In this document: one piece after another, positions 17,501 to 25,770 of the stretch
How positions within the stretch are numbered: the stretch's first letter is position 1
Layout of the letters: each line of letters opens with the position of its first letter
Assembly (NCBI RefSeq): GCF_011752565.1
Contig: NZ_VWXK01000016.1
Span: 62,001 to 126,000 of the forward strand
Length of the DNA stretch: 64,000 nucleotides
DNA from: Pantoea sp. Ap-967
Lineage (GTDB): Bacteria > Pseudomonadota > Gammaproteobacteria > Pseudomonadales > Pseudomonadaceae
Direction: 5' to 3'
Made by a program: the position numbers and the translations under genes
Notes under the pieces: model-generated
The model's input: only the letters and a program-made list of their open reading frames with translations
What the model was told of the DNA's origin: nothing
Database searches by the model: none

Positions 17501-18031
17501 CTGGTCGAGGCCCTGGAAACCCTGGAAAGCGTCATTCGCAAGATCGACAAGGAAACCCGCAACCGCTTCAAGGATACCTTTGATCAGATAAATGCCGGAT
17601 TACAGGCACTTTTCCCAAAAGTTTTCGGTGGTGGCAGCGCCTATCTGGAACTGACGGGCGAAGATTTACTCGATACAGGGGTGACGATCATGGCGCGCCC
17701 GCCGGGCAAGAAGAACAGCACCATCCATTTGCTGTCCGGCGGCGAGAAGGCACTGACCGCATTGGCGCTGGTGTTTGCCATCTTCAAGTTGAACCCCGCA
17801 CCGTTCTGCATGCTCGACGAGGTCGATGCGCCGCTGGACGATGCCAACGTCGGCCGGTACGCCCGGCTGGTCAAGGAAATGAGTGAAAGCGTGCAGTTCA
17901 TCTACATCACCCATAACAAGATTGCCATGGAGATGGCGGATCAATTGATGGGGGTGACCATGCACGAGCCAGGTTGTTCACGTCTTGTTGCAGTTGATGT
18001 GGAGGAGGCGTTGGCCATGGTAGACGCCTGA
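14543..18031 (+). CDS. smc: Chromosome segregation protein SMC
   Basis: SMC is the ATPase core of the bacterial condensin complex. The 1162-residue protein shows Walker A GPNGCGKSN (K37) at the N-terminus, two long Q/E/R/L-rich coiled coils, a central hinge at about residues 500-640, and at the C-terminus LSGGEKAL (about 1064), followed by Walker B FCMLDEVDAPLDD. The start overlaps no other gene but is only 3 nt from the upstream GntR stop, which implies coupling. The kleisin partners ScpA and ScpB are not in the window. Confidence 0.97.
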   Translation: MRLKCIRLAGFKSFVDPTTVNFPSNMAAVVGPNGCGKSNIIDAVRWVMGESSAKNLRGESMTDVIFNGSTSRKPVSQASIELVFDNSETTLLGEYAAYAEISIRRKVTRDGQNSYYLNGTKCRRRDITDIFLGTGLGPRSYSIIEQGMISKLIEAKPEELRNFIEEAAGISKYKERRRETENRIRRTQENLARLTDLRDELERQLERLHRQAQAAEKYREYKALERQLKARLSALRWRDLDARVRQRETVIGDQDVAHEAFVAEQRDADASIERLRDGHHELSERFNQVQGRFYSVAGDIARVEQSIQHGQQRLRQLQDDLKEAERTRQETESHLGHDRTLLATLGEELAMLEPEQEMTLAAAEEAAATLEEAELGMHSWQEQWDSFNTRSAEPRRQAEVQQARLQQLESSLERLAERQRKLSEEGELLGADPQDASMLELAEQVASSEMLLEELHLQEQQVVERLEEVRGQLQQATQAQQQQQGDLQRLGGRLASLEALQQAALEPGAGAADWLRDQGLEQRPRLAEGLRVEPGWELAVETVLGADLQAVLVDDFSALDFSALQQGDLRLLQAGGSSPRQPGSLLDKVEGSSDLAAWLGQVLPVENLAEALARRASLAAGQSLVSRDGYWVGRHFLRVSRGGEAQGGVLARGQEIERLGEEQLALEAALEQREQQLQGTREQQLGLEEQREQLRRRTQEESRQHGELKASLSAGRARAEQVELRRRRLQEELAELQEQRALEHEQLGEARLVLQEALDLMAHDTEQREQLMARRDTLREGLDRIRQEARQHKDHAHQLAVRLGSLRAQHDSTRQALERLEQQAARLSERQEQLSLNLEEGEAPQEELRLKLEELLERRMSVDEEMRQARLHMDEADRALRDAEKRRTQAEQQAQMLRGQLEQMRLENQGLDIRRKTLQEQLLADGYDLQGVLATVEADASEQGTEQELEQVEGRIQRLGAINLAAIEEYEQQSERKRYLDAQDADLVEALETLESVIRKIDKETRNRFKDTFDQINAGLQALFPKVFGGGSAYLELTGEDLLDTGVTIMARPPGKKNSTIHLLSGGEKALTALALVFAIFKLNPAPFCMLDEVDAPLDDANVGRYARLVKEMSESVQFIYITHNKIAMEMADQLMGVTMHEPGCSRLVAVDVEEALAMVDA

Positions 18032-18235
18032 TGAGCGAAGATTAGGCGAATTCTGTAGGCAAATGCCCCTGTCAGGTGCGACAGACGGTGTAAAGTTGTC
18101 TTTGGTCGTGCTAGCTTAATGTCACTCGTTTTTTGCGTGGGTAAAACGCCTGTCAGAACATAGAGTTGGCGCCACGTGTTAAAGGGCTTTGAACCCTTTG
18201 TTTTCAAGCATATTTTTATAGAGGCACGGGATTAC

Positions 18236-19114
18236 ATGGAAATCGGTCTGCGCGAGTGGCTGATCCTCATCGGCATCATTGTCATCGCCGGTATTCTTTT
18301 CGACGGCTGGCGCCGCATGCGCGGCGGCAAGGGCAAGTTGAAATTCCGCCTGGATCGCAGTTACTCCAACCTGCCGGACGAGGAGGGCAGCGCTGAAGTG
18401 CTCGGCCCGTCGCGGGTGCTCGATACCCAGAAGGAGCCGGAACTGGACGAAAGCGACCTGCCGTCGCTCAGCGCCCCGGCGCGTGAACGCGAACGTGAGG
18501 TGAAGCCGGCCAAGGCCAGCAAGCGCGCCAAGCGTGCGGCTGAAGCCCAGCAGCAGGGTGACCTGAACCTGGCCGCCGAGCCGCGCGAGCCCGACCTGTT
18601 CGCCGACAGCGAAGACGATTTCGCCGCCGACACGCGCAGTGGCGCCGCCGCCAGCGCCAGCCCGGCCAAGGAACTGCCACCGGCCGAGGAAGTGCTGGTG
18701 ATCAGCGTGATCTCCCGCGACGAGGGTGGCTTCAAGGGCCCGGCGCTGCTGCAGAACATTCTGGAAAGCGGCCTGCGTTTCGGCGAAATGGACATCTTCC
18801 ACCGCCACGAAAGCATGGCCGGCCACGGCGAGGTGCTGTTCTCCATGGCCAACGCCGTGAAGCCTGGTATCTTCGACCTGGACGACATCGACCACTTCAG
18901 CACCCGTGCCGTAAGCTTCTTCCTCGGCCTGCCTGGCCCGCGTCATCCGAAGCAGGCCTTCGACGTGATGGTGGCCGCGGCGCGCAAGTTGGCCCACGAA
19001 CTCAACGGCGAGTTGAAGGACGACCAGCGCAGCGTGCTGACCGCCCAGACCATCGAGCATTACCGCCAGCGCATTGTCGAGTTCGAGCGCCGCGCGCTGA
19101 CCCAGAAGCGCTGA
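18236..19114 (+). CDS. zipA: Cell division protein ZipA
   Basis: ZipA anchors and stabilises FtsZ polymers at the inner membrane. It has 292 residues: one N-terminal membrane span (residues about 6-25, WLILIGIIVIAGILF), a charged and then Ala/Glu/Pro-rich linker, and a C-terminal FtsZ-binding domain (about 155-290, from EEVLVISVISRDEGGFKGPAL). I placed the start at MEIGLREW, preceded by GAGGCACGGG. The 204-nt gap from smc holds a weak AAAGGG/CCCTTT hairpin (18180-18198) and is the likely promoter region. No protein gene was seen in it. Confidence 0.95.
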   Translation: MEIGLREWLILIGIIVIAGILFDGWRRMRGGKGKLKFRLDRSYSNLPDEEGSAEVLGPSRVLDTQKEPELDESDLPSLSAPAREREREVKPAKASKRAKRAAEAQQQGDLNLAAEPREPDLFADSEDDFAADTRSGAAASASPAKELPPAEEVLVISVISRDEGGFKGPALLQNILESGLRFGEMDIFHRHESMAGHGEVLFSMANAVKPGIFDLDDIDHFSTRAVSFFLGLPGPRHPKQAFDVMVAAARKLAHELNGELKDDQRSVLTAQTIEHYRQRIVEFERRALTQKR

Positions 19115-19172
19115 TAGATCCAGACGAAAAAGCAGCCTGTTGGGTTTGCTGGTTGGTTCAAGGTTGGTTTCA

Positions 19173-19245
19173 CCTGTGCCGGCCCTTTCGCGGGTAAACC
19201 CGTTCCTGTAGGAGCGGGCTCGCCCCGCGAAAGGGCCGGCACAGG
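19173..19245. repeat. REP palindrome between zipA and ligA
   Basis: A nearly perfect 73-nt palindrome starts CCTGTGCCGGCCCTTTCGCG and ends with its complement. It is the class with core GCGGGCTCGCCCCGCGAA. Confidence 0.85.
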
Positions 19246-19313
19246 CTTTAACCCCCCCTGAACCCCAAGCACCTCTTCAGGCTGCTTTTTTGCTTTGCAA
19301 GAGAACCTGAGAA

Positions 19314-21644
19314 ATGACCGCCGAAACCCGAATCCACGCCCTGCGCGCCGAACTCGACCAGCACAACTACCGCTACTACGTGCTCGACGAGCCAAGCGTG
19401 CCCGACGCCGAATACGACCGCCTGTTCAACGAACTCAAGGCGCTGGAAGCTGAAAACCCGCACCTGGTCACCCCCGACTCGCCCACCCAGCGCGTTGGCG
19501 GTGCTGCCCTGGCGGCCTTCAGCCAAGTGCGCCACGAAGTGCCGATGCTCAGCCTGGGCAACGCCTTCGAAGAAGCCGACCTGCGTGAATTCGGCCGCCG
19601 CGTGGTCGACGGCCTCGATCAACCCGGCGCCGTCGACTTCAGCTGCGAGCCCAAGCTCGACGGCCTGGCGGTAAGCCTGCTGTACCGCGATGGCCAACTG
19701 GTGCAGGGCGCCACCCGCGGCGACGGCACCACCGGTGAAGACATCAGCGCCAACGTGCGCACCGTGCGCAACATTCCGTTGAAGCTGCAGGGCGAGGGTT
19801 GGCCTGCCGTGCTTGAAGTGCGCGGCGAGGTGTACATGAGCAAGGCGGGTTTCGACCGCCTCAATGCCGCCCAGGCCGAAGCAGGCGGCAAGACCTTCGC
19901 CAACCCGCGCAACGCCGCTGCCGGCAGCCTTCGCCAGCTGGACTCGAAAATCACCGCCAGCCGCCCGTTGGAGTTCTGCTGCTACGGCGTGGGGCAGGTC
20001 AGCGAAAGCATCGGTGAAAGCCATATCGGCATCCTCGAACAGCTCAAGCAATGGGGACTGCCGATCAGCCGCGAGCTGCGCCATGCGGCCGGCATCGAAG
20101 AGTGCCTGGCCTACTACCGCGACATTGGCGAGCGGCGCAACAGCCTGCCGTACGAGATCGACGGCGTGGTGTTCAAGGTCAACAGCCTGGCGGCCCAGCG
20201 CGAACTGGGCTTCCGCGCCCGTGAACCGCGCTGGGCCATCGCCCACAAGTTCCCGGCGATGGAAGAGCTCACCGAAGTGCTCGACGTGGAGTTCCAGGTT
20301 GGGCGTACCGGTGCGGTGACGCCGGTGGCGCGCCTGAAGCCGGTCAAGGTGGCGGGCGTGACGGTATCCAATGCCACCCTGCACAACATGGACGAAATCG
20401 CCCGCCTGGGCCTGCGCATCGGTGACACGGTGATCATTCGCCGCGCCGGCGACGTGATTCCACAGGTGATGCAGGTGGTGCTCGAGCGCCGCCCGGAAGA
20501 TGCCCGCCCGGTCGAGGTGCCCACCGAGTGCCCGGTGTGCGGCTCGCAGGTCGAGCGCACCCAGCTGGTCAAGCGCAGCAAAGGCAAGGAAACCACCAGC
20601 GAAGGCGCTGTGTACCGCTGCGTAGGCCGCCTGGCCTGTGGCGCCCAGCTCAAGCAGGCGATCATCCACTATGTGTCGCGCCGGGCCATGGATATCGACG
20701 GCCTGGGCGAGAAAAGCGTCGAGCAGTTGGTGGACGAGGGGCTGATCGGCTCGCCGGCTGACCTGTACAAACTGCAGTTCGAGCAGATCGTCGGCCTGGA
20801 AGGTTTTGCCGAAGTGTCCAGCAAGAAGCTGCTCGATGCCATCGAGGCCAGCAAGCGCCCAAGCCTGGCACGTTTCATCTACGCCCTGGGCATTCCGGAC
20901 GTAGGCGAGGAAACCGCCAAGGTCCTGGCCCGCTCCCTGGGCAGCCTGGCGCGGGTGCAGCAGGCTTTGCCGCAGGTGCTGACGTATTTGCCGGACATCG
21001 GCCTGGAAGTGGCGTACGAGATCCACAATTTCTTCGAGGACGCGCACAACCGCACGGTCATCGAACAGTTGCTGGCCAGTGGCATGCAGCTGCAGGACGA
21101 AGGTGAGCTGGCGGCCGAGTTCGCCGCCAGCACCACCCTGGCCGGCATGATCGCCAAGCTCGACATCGCCTCGGTTGGCCCCACCGGTGCGGAAAAGCTG
21201 GTGGCCAAGCTCGACAGCCTGGACAAGATCATCGCCGCCGACGGCATCGACCTGCGCCAGGCCCTGGCCGCCAAGCAGGCCGAAGCCGTGCGTGAGTTCT
21301 TCAAGGACGAGGCCAACCAGCAACTGGCCCGCGACATCGAGGCGCAGCTGCTGGCCTTCGGCATGCACTGGAGCTGCGAGAAGAAGGTGGCCGAAGGCCT
21401 GCCCCTGGCTGGCCAGACTTGGGTACTGACCGGGAGCTTGGAGCGCTTTAGCCGCGACATCGCCAAAGAGAAGCTGGAAGGGCTGGGCGCCAAGGTGGCC
21501 GGCTCGGTGTCTGGCAAGACCCACTGCGTGGTGGCAGGCCCCGGTGCCGGCTCCAAGCTGGCCAAGGCCAGCGAACTGGGGGTGAAGGTGCTGGATGAAG
21601 AAGCCTTCGTCGCTTTCCTGGCAGGGCACGGCATTACCGTGTGA
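19314..21644 (+). CDS. ligA: NAD-dependent DNA ligase
   Basis: LigA seals nicks during replication and repair using NAD. The 776-residue protein has the Ia domain with Y residues in NYRYYVLDEP and the adenylation domain, with nucleophile lysine K114 in CEPKLDG. The OB fold and four-cysteine zinc finger follow (CPVCGSQ ... CVGRLACG), then helix-hairpin-helix repeats and a C-terminal BRCT domain ending VAFLAGHGITV. It is longer than the E. coli enzyme (671), as is usual in Pseudomonas. It ends in a terminator, and REP sequence follows. Confidence 0.97.
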   Translation: MTAETRIHALRAELDQHNYRYYVLDEPSVPDAEYDRLFNELKALEAENPHLVTPDSPTQRVGGAALAAFSQVRHEVPMLSLGNAFEEADLREFGRRVVDGLDQPGAVDFSCEPKLDGLAVSLLYRDGQLVQGATRGDGTTGEDISANVRTVRNIPLKLQGEGWPAVLEVRGEVYMSKAGFDRLNAAQAEAGGKTFANPRNAAAGSLRQLDSKITASRPLEFCCYGVGQVSESIGESHIGILEQLKQWGLPISRELRHAAGIEECLAYYRDIGERRNSLPYEIDGVVFKVNSLAAQRELGFRAREPRWAIAHKFPAMEELTEVLDVEFQVGRTGAVTPVARLKPVKVAGVTVSNATLHNMDEIARLGLRIGDTVIIRRAGDVIPQVMQVVLERRPEDARPVEVPTECPVCGSQVERTQLVKRSKGKETTSEGAVYRCVGRLACGAQLKQAIIHYVSRRAMDIDGLGEKSVEQLVDEGLIGSPADLYKLQFEQIVGLEGFAEVSSKKLLDAIEASKRPSLARFIYALGIPDVGEETAKVLARSLGSLARVQQALPQVLTYLPDIGLEVAYEIHNFFEDAHNRTVIEQLLASGMQLQDEGELAAEFAASTTLAGMIAKLDIASVGPTGAEKLVAKLDSLDKIIAADGIDLRQALAAKQAEAVREFFKDEANQQLARDIEAQLLAFGMHWSCEKKVAEGLPLAGQTWVLTGSLERFSRDIAKEKLEGLGAKVAGSVSGKTHCVVAGPGAGSKLAKASELGVKVLDEEAFVAFLAGHGITV

Positions 21645-21649
21645 CCTGG

Positions 21650-21718
21650 CGCTCCTACAGGCATGTGCGGCCCCTGTAGGAGCGAGCGCAGCTCGCGATG
21701 CGCCGCGCAGCGGCGCTA
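21650..21718. repeat. REP element after ligA
   Basis: A REP unit of the class GGAGCGAGCGCAGCTCGCGA, with a partial inverted copy GCTCCTACAGG upstream. Confidence 0.8.
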
Positions 21719-21740
21719 TCTCCCGCCCAGAACCCTGACA

Positions 21741-21767
21741 AGTCATTGAGAAATGATGACTTTTTCT
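21741..21767 (+). terminator. Terminator downstream of ligA
   Basis: AGTCATT, a 7-nt loop and GATGACT are followed by a T-rich run (21761-21767). Confidence 0.65.
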
Positions 21768-21777
21768 CATCTAGCGC

Positions 21778-21805
21778 TTGTATCTTCGCCCCAGACCGTT
21801 ACAAT
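21778..21805 (+). promoter_or_regulatory. Sigma-70 promoter of the 4.5S RNA gene
   Basis: TTGTAT (-35) and TACAAT (-10) are spaced by 16 nt. Transcription would begin near 21812 and give a leader with the hairpin GGCTCGC/GGCGAGCC before the mature RNA. Confidence 0.65.
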
Positions 21806-21837
21806 GGCGCGGCTCGCTGCTTGGCGAGCCATGTAGT

Positions 21838-21950
21838 GGTGGCCCCATCGGTCCCCCCGCATTGATTACCCGTTAACCTGGTCAGGCCCGGAAGGGAGCA
21901 GCCATAGCGGGAACATCGAGTGCCGGGGTGTGGCTGGTGGGGCCGCCTCC
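21838..21950 (+). ncRNA. ffs: 4.5S RNA (signal recognition particle RNA)
   Basis: This SRP RNA binds Ffh for co-translational membrane targeting. The hallmark apical sequence, GGTCAGGCCCGGAAGGGAGC, and the second strand, ATCGAGTGCCGGGGTGTGGC, are present. The terminal stem pairs GGTGGCCCC with GGGGCCGCC, which set the ends. The length is about 113 nt, like the E. coli RNA. The exact 5' and 3' ends are estimated. Confidence 0.93.
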
Positions 21951-22020
21951 ATTTCTGGGGTCCGAAAATTCGATTCGCCCCTGCATGTGTTTTGGCGCAG
22001 TGCTCGCCATCCTATTTTCG

Positions 22021-22260
22021 GCGCCTGTGAGATCGAGCGCCGCCCGCGCGGCGCATCGCGAGCTGCGCTCGCTCCTACGTTTGTTTCCGGCCAATGTTCA
22101 TGTTGCCTGCGCGCGCGGCCCCTTGGCGCATGGCTCGATATCGAGGTGAACGAACAAGGCGGTCGCGCGCGACGGCGCAGGCGTAACTGGCCCGAAACAA
22201 ACGTAGGAGCGAGCGTAGCTCGCGAAGCGCCGCGCGGGCGGCGCTCGATCTCATAGGCGC
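22021..22260. repeat. Giant ~240-nt palindrome built from REP units
   Basis: The 73-nt arms 22021-22093 and 22188-22260 are inverted copies with four mismatches. The spacer is itself imperfectly palindromic and is centred on CTCGATATCGAG (22134-22145). The arms contain REP cores plus extra sequence. No gene was recognised between 21950 and 22300. Confidence 0.85.
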
Positions 22261-22299
22261 TAAACCTCTCACGCCAAGCACCTGGCCGCCCTGACACGC

Positions 22300-23034
22300 T
22301 CACCCACCCCCATACCGCCCCACAATCCGCGCAATCTCCCCCGATTCCGTCATCCGCACCAGCGCCCTCAACAACGCCTGAGTCGGCACCGCCGGATCAT
22401 TCCTCACCATGCACCCCAGCGACTGTTCTTCCAGCACCGCCAACACCTGCAGCCGCTCCCCAGCCGGCAAGCGCTGATTGAACCAGTGCAGCGACAGCGC
22501 GTTGCTGACCGCATGCCGATAGCGCCCAATCTGCAGTTTCTTCAGCGCCAGTTCCTGGCTCCGGCTGTCTTCACGCTGCAGCCGCCCCGCGGCGAAAAAA
22601 GGCTCCAAGGTGGTGTAGGTATACCCAAGCACCGTGCCAATGGCCTGCACCGGCAGCTGTTCCGGGCGGGTAGGGCCGCTGTCGCCGGCGCGCCCCACCA
22701 GCACATCGCGTTGGTGGATCAACGGCACGCTCCACACGAAATTCCCCGGGCGGTCATTGAGCCACTGGGTGCTGACATAGCAGCGCACATCGATATCGCC
22801 GTCCTCCATGGCCTGCTGCAGGCGTAGCCTTGCCATCACGTGATATTCCGGGCGCACGCCGGTTGCGCGGGCCATGGCCTGCATCAGGTCGAACAGCAAA
22901 CCCTCCACCGGCTGGCCGCCTTGCACCCGCATCAGCGGCATGCTCCAGCTCTCGGCAATGGAAAAACGCAGCACCGGCGGCTCCGCCAGGCTGTGCGTGG
23001 TCCACAGAAGCAGCAGGGTCAGCAGTCTTCGCAA
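22300..23034 (-). CDS. Orphan periplasmic substrate-binding-like protein (SBP_bac_3 type)
   Basis: The 244-residue protein has a cleavable signal (LRRLLTLLLLWTTHSLA, cut before EPP) and a periplasmic binding protein type II fold, judged from FDLMQAMARATGVRPEYH, then DGDIDVRC and a late LALKKLQIGRYRHAVSNA. The start is TTG with GGAGGAA 5 nt upstream. No ABC permease or ATPase gene is nearby, so it may be a stand-alone receptor or an unexplained paralogue. A similar orphan occurs at 43997. The ligand is unknown. Confidence 0.75.
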   Translation of the reverse strand: MRRLLTLLLLWTTHSLAEPPVLRFSIAESWSMPLMRVQGGQPVEGLLFDLMQAMARATGVRPEYHVMARLRLQQAMEDGDIDVRCYVSTQWLNDRPGNFVWSVPLIHQRDVLVGRAGDSGPTRPEQLPVQAIGTVLGYTYTTLEPFFAAGRLQREDSRSQELALKKLQIGRYRHAVSNALSLHWFNQRLPAGERLQVLAVLEEQSLGCMVRNDPAVPTQALLRALVRMTESGEIARIVGRYGGG

Positions 23035-23158
23035 GGCACTTCCTCCCTGAACGGCGCGCCAGTTGCTTAGCTTAGACGAGCCAGGCAGGGTGCAATTTTG
23101 GCCCCGCTCCGCTAGCATTAGCGCTCTTTCCGCTCGATCAGGCTGCGATGGTTTTTCG

Positions 23159-25216
23159 ATGAGTTATCAGGTTCTTGCACGTAAATGGCGTCCGCGCTCG
23201 TTCCGCGAAATGGTCGGCCAAACCCATGTGCTCAAGGCCTTGATCAATGCCTTGGACAATCAGCGCCTGCACCACGCCTACCTGTTCACCGGTACTCGCG
23301 GCGTGGGCAAGACCACCATCGCGCGGATCATCGCCAAATGCCTCAACTGTGAAACCGGCATCACCTCGGCGCCGTGCGGCACCTGTTCGGTGTGCCGGGA
23401 GATCGACGAGGGCCGCTTCGTCGACCTGATCGAGATCGACGCCGCCAGCCGCACCAAGGTGGAAGACACCCGCGAACTGCTCGACAACGTGCAGTACGCG
23501 CCGAGCCGTGGGCGCTTCAAGGTCTACCTGATCGACGAAGTGCACATGCTCTCTACCCACTCGTTCAACGCCTTGCTCAAGACGCTGGAAGAGCCGCCAC
23601 CCTACGTCAAGTTCATCCTCGCCACCACCGACCCGCAGAAGCTGCCCGCTACCATCCTCTCGCGCTGCCTGCAGTTCTCGTTGAAGAACATGAGCCCGGA
23701 GCGGGTGGTGGAGCACCTGAGCCACGTGCTGCAGGCCGAAAACGTACCGTTCGAGCCCGATGCCCTGTGGCTGCTCGGGCGCGCCGCCGACGGTTCGATG
23801 CGCGATGCCATGAGCCTGACCGACCAGGCCATCGCCTTCGGTGAAGGCAAGGTGCTGGCCGCCGACGTGCGTGCCATGCTCGGCAGCCTCGATCACGGCC
23901 AGGTGTACGGTGTGCTGCAGGCGCTGCTCGAAGGCGATGCGCGGGCGCTGCTGGAGGCGGTGCGCAACCTGGCCGAGCAAGGCCCGGACTGGAGCGGCGT
24001 GCTGGCCGAAATGCTCAACGTGCTGCACCGGGTGGCCATCGCCCAGGCCCTGCCCGAAGCGGTGGACAACGGCCAGGGCGACCGCGACCGGGTGCTGGCG
24101 CTGGCGGCGGCGCTGCCGGCCGAAGACGTGCAGTTCTATTACCAGATGGGCCTGATCGGCCGCCGCGACCTGCCGTTGGCGCCAGACCCGCGAGGCGGTT
24201 TCGAGATGGTGCTGCTGCGCATGCTGGCATTCCGCCCAGCCGACGCCGACGATGCGCCCAAACCCGTGCTAAAGCCAGTGGGGATCAGCCAGGCCACAGC
24301 TGATCCGGCAACCCCGGTGGCAGCAGTGGCGCCGGTGGCTGCCCTGGCGCAGCCGGTGGCCGCCGAGCCAGCCCCGCAGGCCGAGCCCGCACCGGCCGTG
24401 GCGCCTGCGCCTATAGCTGCGCCGGCACCTGAGCCTGAGCCTGAGCCCGAAGCTGTTGCGCCCGAGCCGGTGGCCGTGGAAGCGGTGATCGACCTGCCGT
24501 GGGAAGAGCCAGCTGCCGCGCCGGCGCCTGCGCCTGTCGCTGTGCAGCCTGAACCGGCCCCAGCTCCCGCTCCAGCCCCTGTTGCCGCGCCCCCCAGTGC
24601 CCAGCCGGCCTATGACGAGCCGCCATTCGACCCGTCCGCCTATGCCTCAGCCGGCATGGACCGCGACGACGAGCCGCCATTGGACGAGGACTACTACGGT
24701 GGCGAAAGCGACCCGGTCGGCTTCAGCTACCTCGACGAGCTGGCAGAGCATGTTCAGGAAGAGCCACCGGCCGTGGCCGCGCAGCCTTTGCCGGCGGCCA
24801 AGCCTGCAACCGGCCTGGCCCTGCAATGGCTGGAATTATTCCCACAGTTGCCTGTGTCCGGCATGACAGGCAACATCGCGGCAAACTGTACGCTGATCGC
24901 AGCCGACGGCGACGACTGGCTGCTGCACCTGGACCCTGGCCAGGGCGCCCTGTTCAACGCCACCCAGCAACGGCGCCTGAACGAGGCGCTGAACCAGCAC
25001 CTGGGGCGCACGCTGAACCTGCGCATCGAGCTTATCCTGCCGCAGCAGGAAACCCCGGCCCAGGCCGCGTCGCGCAAGCGCGCCGAGCGTCAGCAGGATG
25101 CCGTGGCCTCCATCGAGCAGGACCCGCTGGTCCAACAGATGATCAAGCTGTTCGGTGCCAAGGTGCGACAGGATACTATTGAGCCTGTGGATGCCCTGGT
25201 GAGCCAGGGCCAGTAA
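23159..25216 (+). CDS. dnaX: DNA polymerase III subunit tau/gamma
   Basis: DnaX is the clamp-loader ATPase and, as tau, links the polymerase cores. The 685-residue protein begins MSYQVLARKWRPRSF. Walker A GTRGVGKT is at about residues 45-52, and the zinc cysteines are C64, C73, C76 and C79. A long Pro/Ala/Glu linker (about 390-520) precedes the C-terminal tau domain (about 545-685). I saw no A-AAA-AAG slippery heptamer, so the E. coli frameshift route to gamma is not evident. It heads the conserved dnaX-ybaB-recR cluster. Confidence 0.96.
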   Translation: MSYQVLARKWRPRSFREMVGQTHVLKALINALDNQRLHHAYLFTGTRGVGKTTIARIIAKCLNCETGITSAPCGTCSVCREIDEGRFVDLIEIDAASRTKVEDTRELLDNVQYAPSRGRFKVYLIDEVHMLSTHSFNALLKTLEEPPPYVKFILATTDPQKLPATILSRCLQFSLKNMSPERVVEHLSHVLQAENVPFEPDALWLLGRAADGSMRDAMSLTDQAIAFGEGKVLAADVRAMLGSLDHGQVYGVLQALLEGDARALLEAVRNLAEQGPDWSGVLAEMLNVLHRVAIAQALPEAVDNGQGDRDRVLALAAALPAEDVQFYYQMGLIGRRDLPLAPDPRGGFEMVLLRMLAFRPADADDAPKPVLKPVGISQATADPATPVAAVAPVAALAQPVAAEPAPQAEPAPAVAPAPIAAPAPEPEPEPEAVAPEPVAVEAVIDLPWEEPAAAPAPAPVAVQPEPAPAPAPAPVAAPPSAQPAYDEPPFDPSAYASAGMDRDDEPPLDEDYYGGESDPVGFSYLDELAEHVQEEPPAVAAQPLPAAKPATGLALQWLELFPQLPVSGMTGNIAANCTLIAADGDDWLLHLDPGQGALFNATQQRRLNEALNQHLGRTLNLRIELILPQQETPAQAASRKRAERQQDAVASIEQDPLVQQMIKLFGAKVRQDTIEPVDALVSQGQ

Positions 25217-25280
25217 CCGATAACCATGCGGCCGGCCCCGTGCAGGGCCGCATCACACGACCCAATCGAGGTATACCCCC

Positions 25281-25616
25281 ATGATGAAAGGTGGCATGGC
25301 CGGCCTGATGAAGCAGGCCCAGCAGATGCAGGAAAAGATGCAGAAGATGCAGGAAGAGCTGGCCAACGCCGAAGTGACCGGCCAGTCTGGTGGCGGCCTG
25401 GTGAGCGTGGTGATGACCGGTCGTCACGACGTCAAGCGTGTCAGCATCGACCAGAGCCTGATGTCGACTGAAGAAGACGACAAGGAAGTGCTGGAAGACC
25501 TGATCGCCGCTGCGCTGAACGACGCCGTGCGCAAGATCGAGCAGAACAGCCAGGACAAGATGGGCAGCATGACCGCCGGCATGCAACTGCCACCGGGCTT
25601 CAAGATGCCGTTCTAA
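25281..25616 (+). CDS. ybaB: YbaB/EbfC nucleoid-associated protein
   Basis: This is a small DNA-binding protein of 111 residues. It begins MMKGGMAGLMKQAQQMQEKM with an amphipathic Met/Gln-rich helix, followed by VSVVMTGRHDVKRVSID and LPPGFKMPF at the end, all family marks. It follows dnaX by 64 nt with a short GC-rich hairpin (25228-25252) between them, and is followed by a strong terminator. Confidence 0.95.
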   Translation: MMKGGMAGLMKQAQQMQEKMQKMQEELANAEVTGQSGGGLVSVVMTGRHDVKRVSIDQSLMSTEEDDKEVLEDLIAAALNDAVRKIEQNSQDKMGSMTAGMQLPPGFKMPF

Positions 25617-25636
25617 GGTATCCGCAGGGCCTGAAG

Positions 25637-25668
25637 CCGCCGCTGAGTGTTCAGCGGCGGTTTTTTTT
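25637..25668 (+). terminator. Rho-independent terminator after ybaB
   Basis: CCGCCGCTGA, loop GTGT and TCAGCGGCGG are followed by eight T residues. It separates ybaB from recR, which needs read-through or its own promoter. Confidence 0.9.
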
Positions 25669-25770
25669 CGCCTGCTGGATTGGGCGTCGGGCGCGGCGCG
25701 GGTATTGAATTTGACGGGCAGGTCCGTGGTGGGTATAAACCGCCTCTTATTGTTTTGTCAGGCCTTTCCC

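Noticed and set aside
19248..21770. An 840-codon minus-strand frame opposite ligA
   Set aside because: It is an antisense shadow with His/Gln-rich sequence and no recognisable fold.
25228..25252. A hairpin between dnaX and ybaB as a terminator
   Set aside because: It is GC-rich but has no T run, and ybaB is normally co-transcribed with dnaX.
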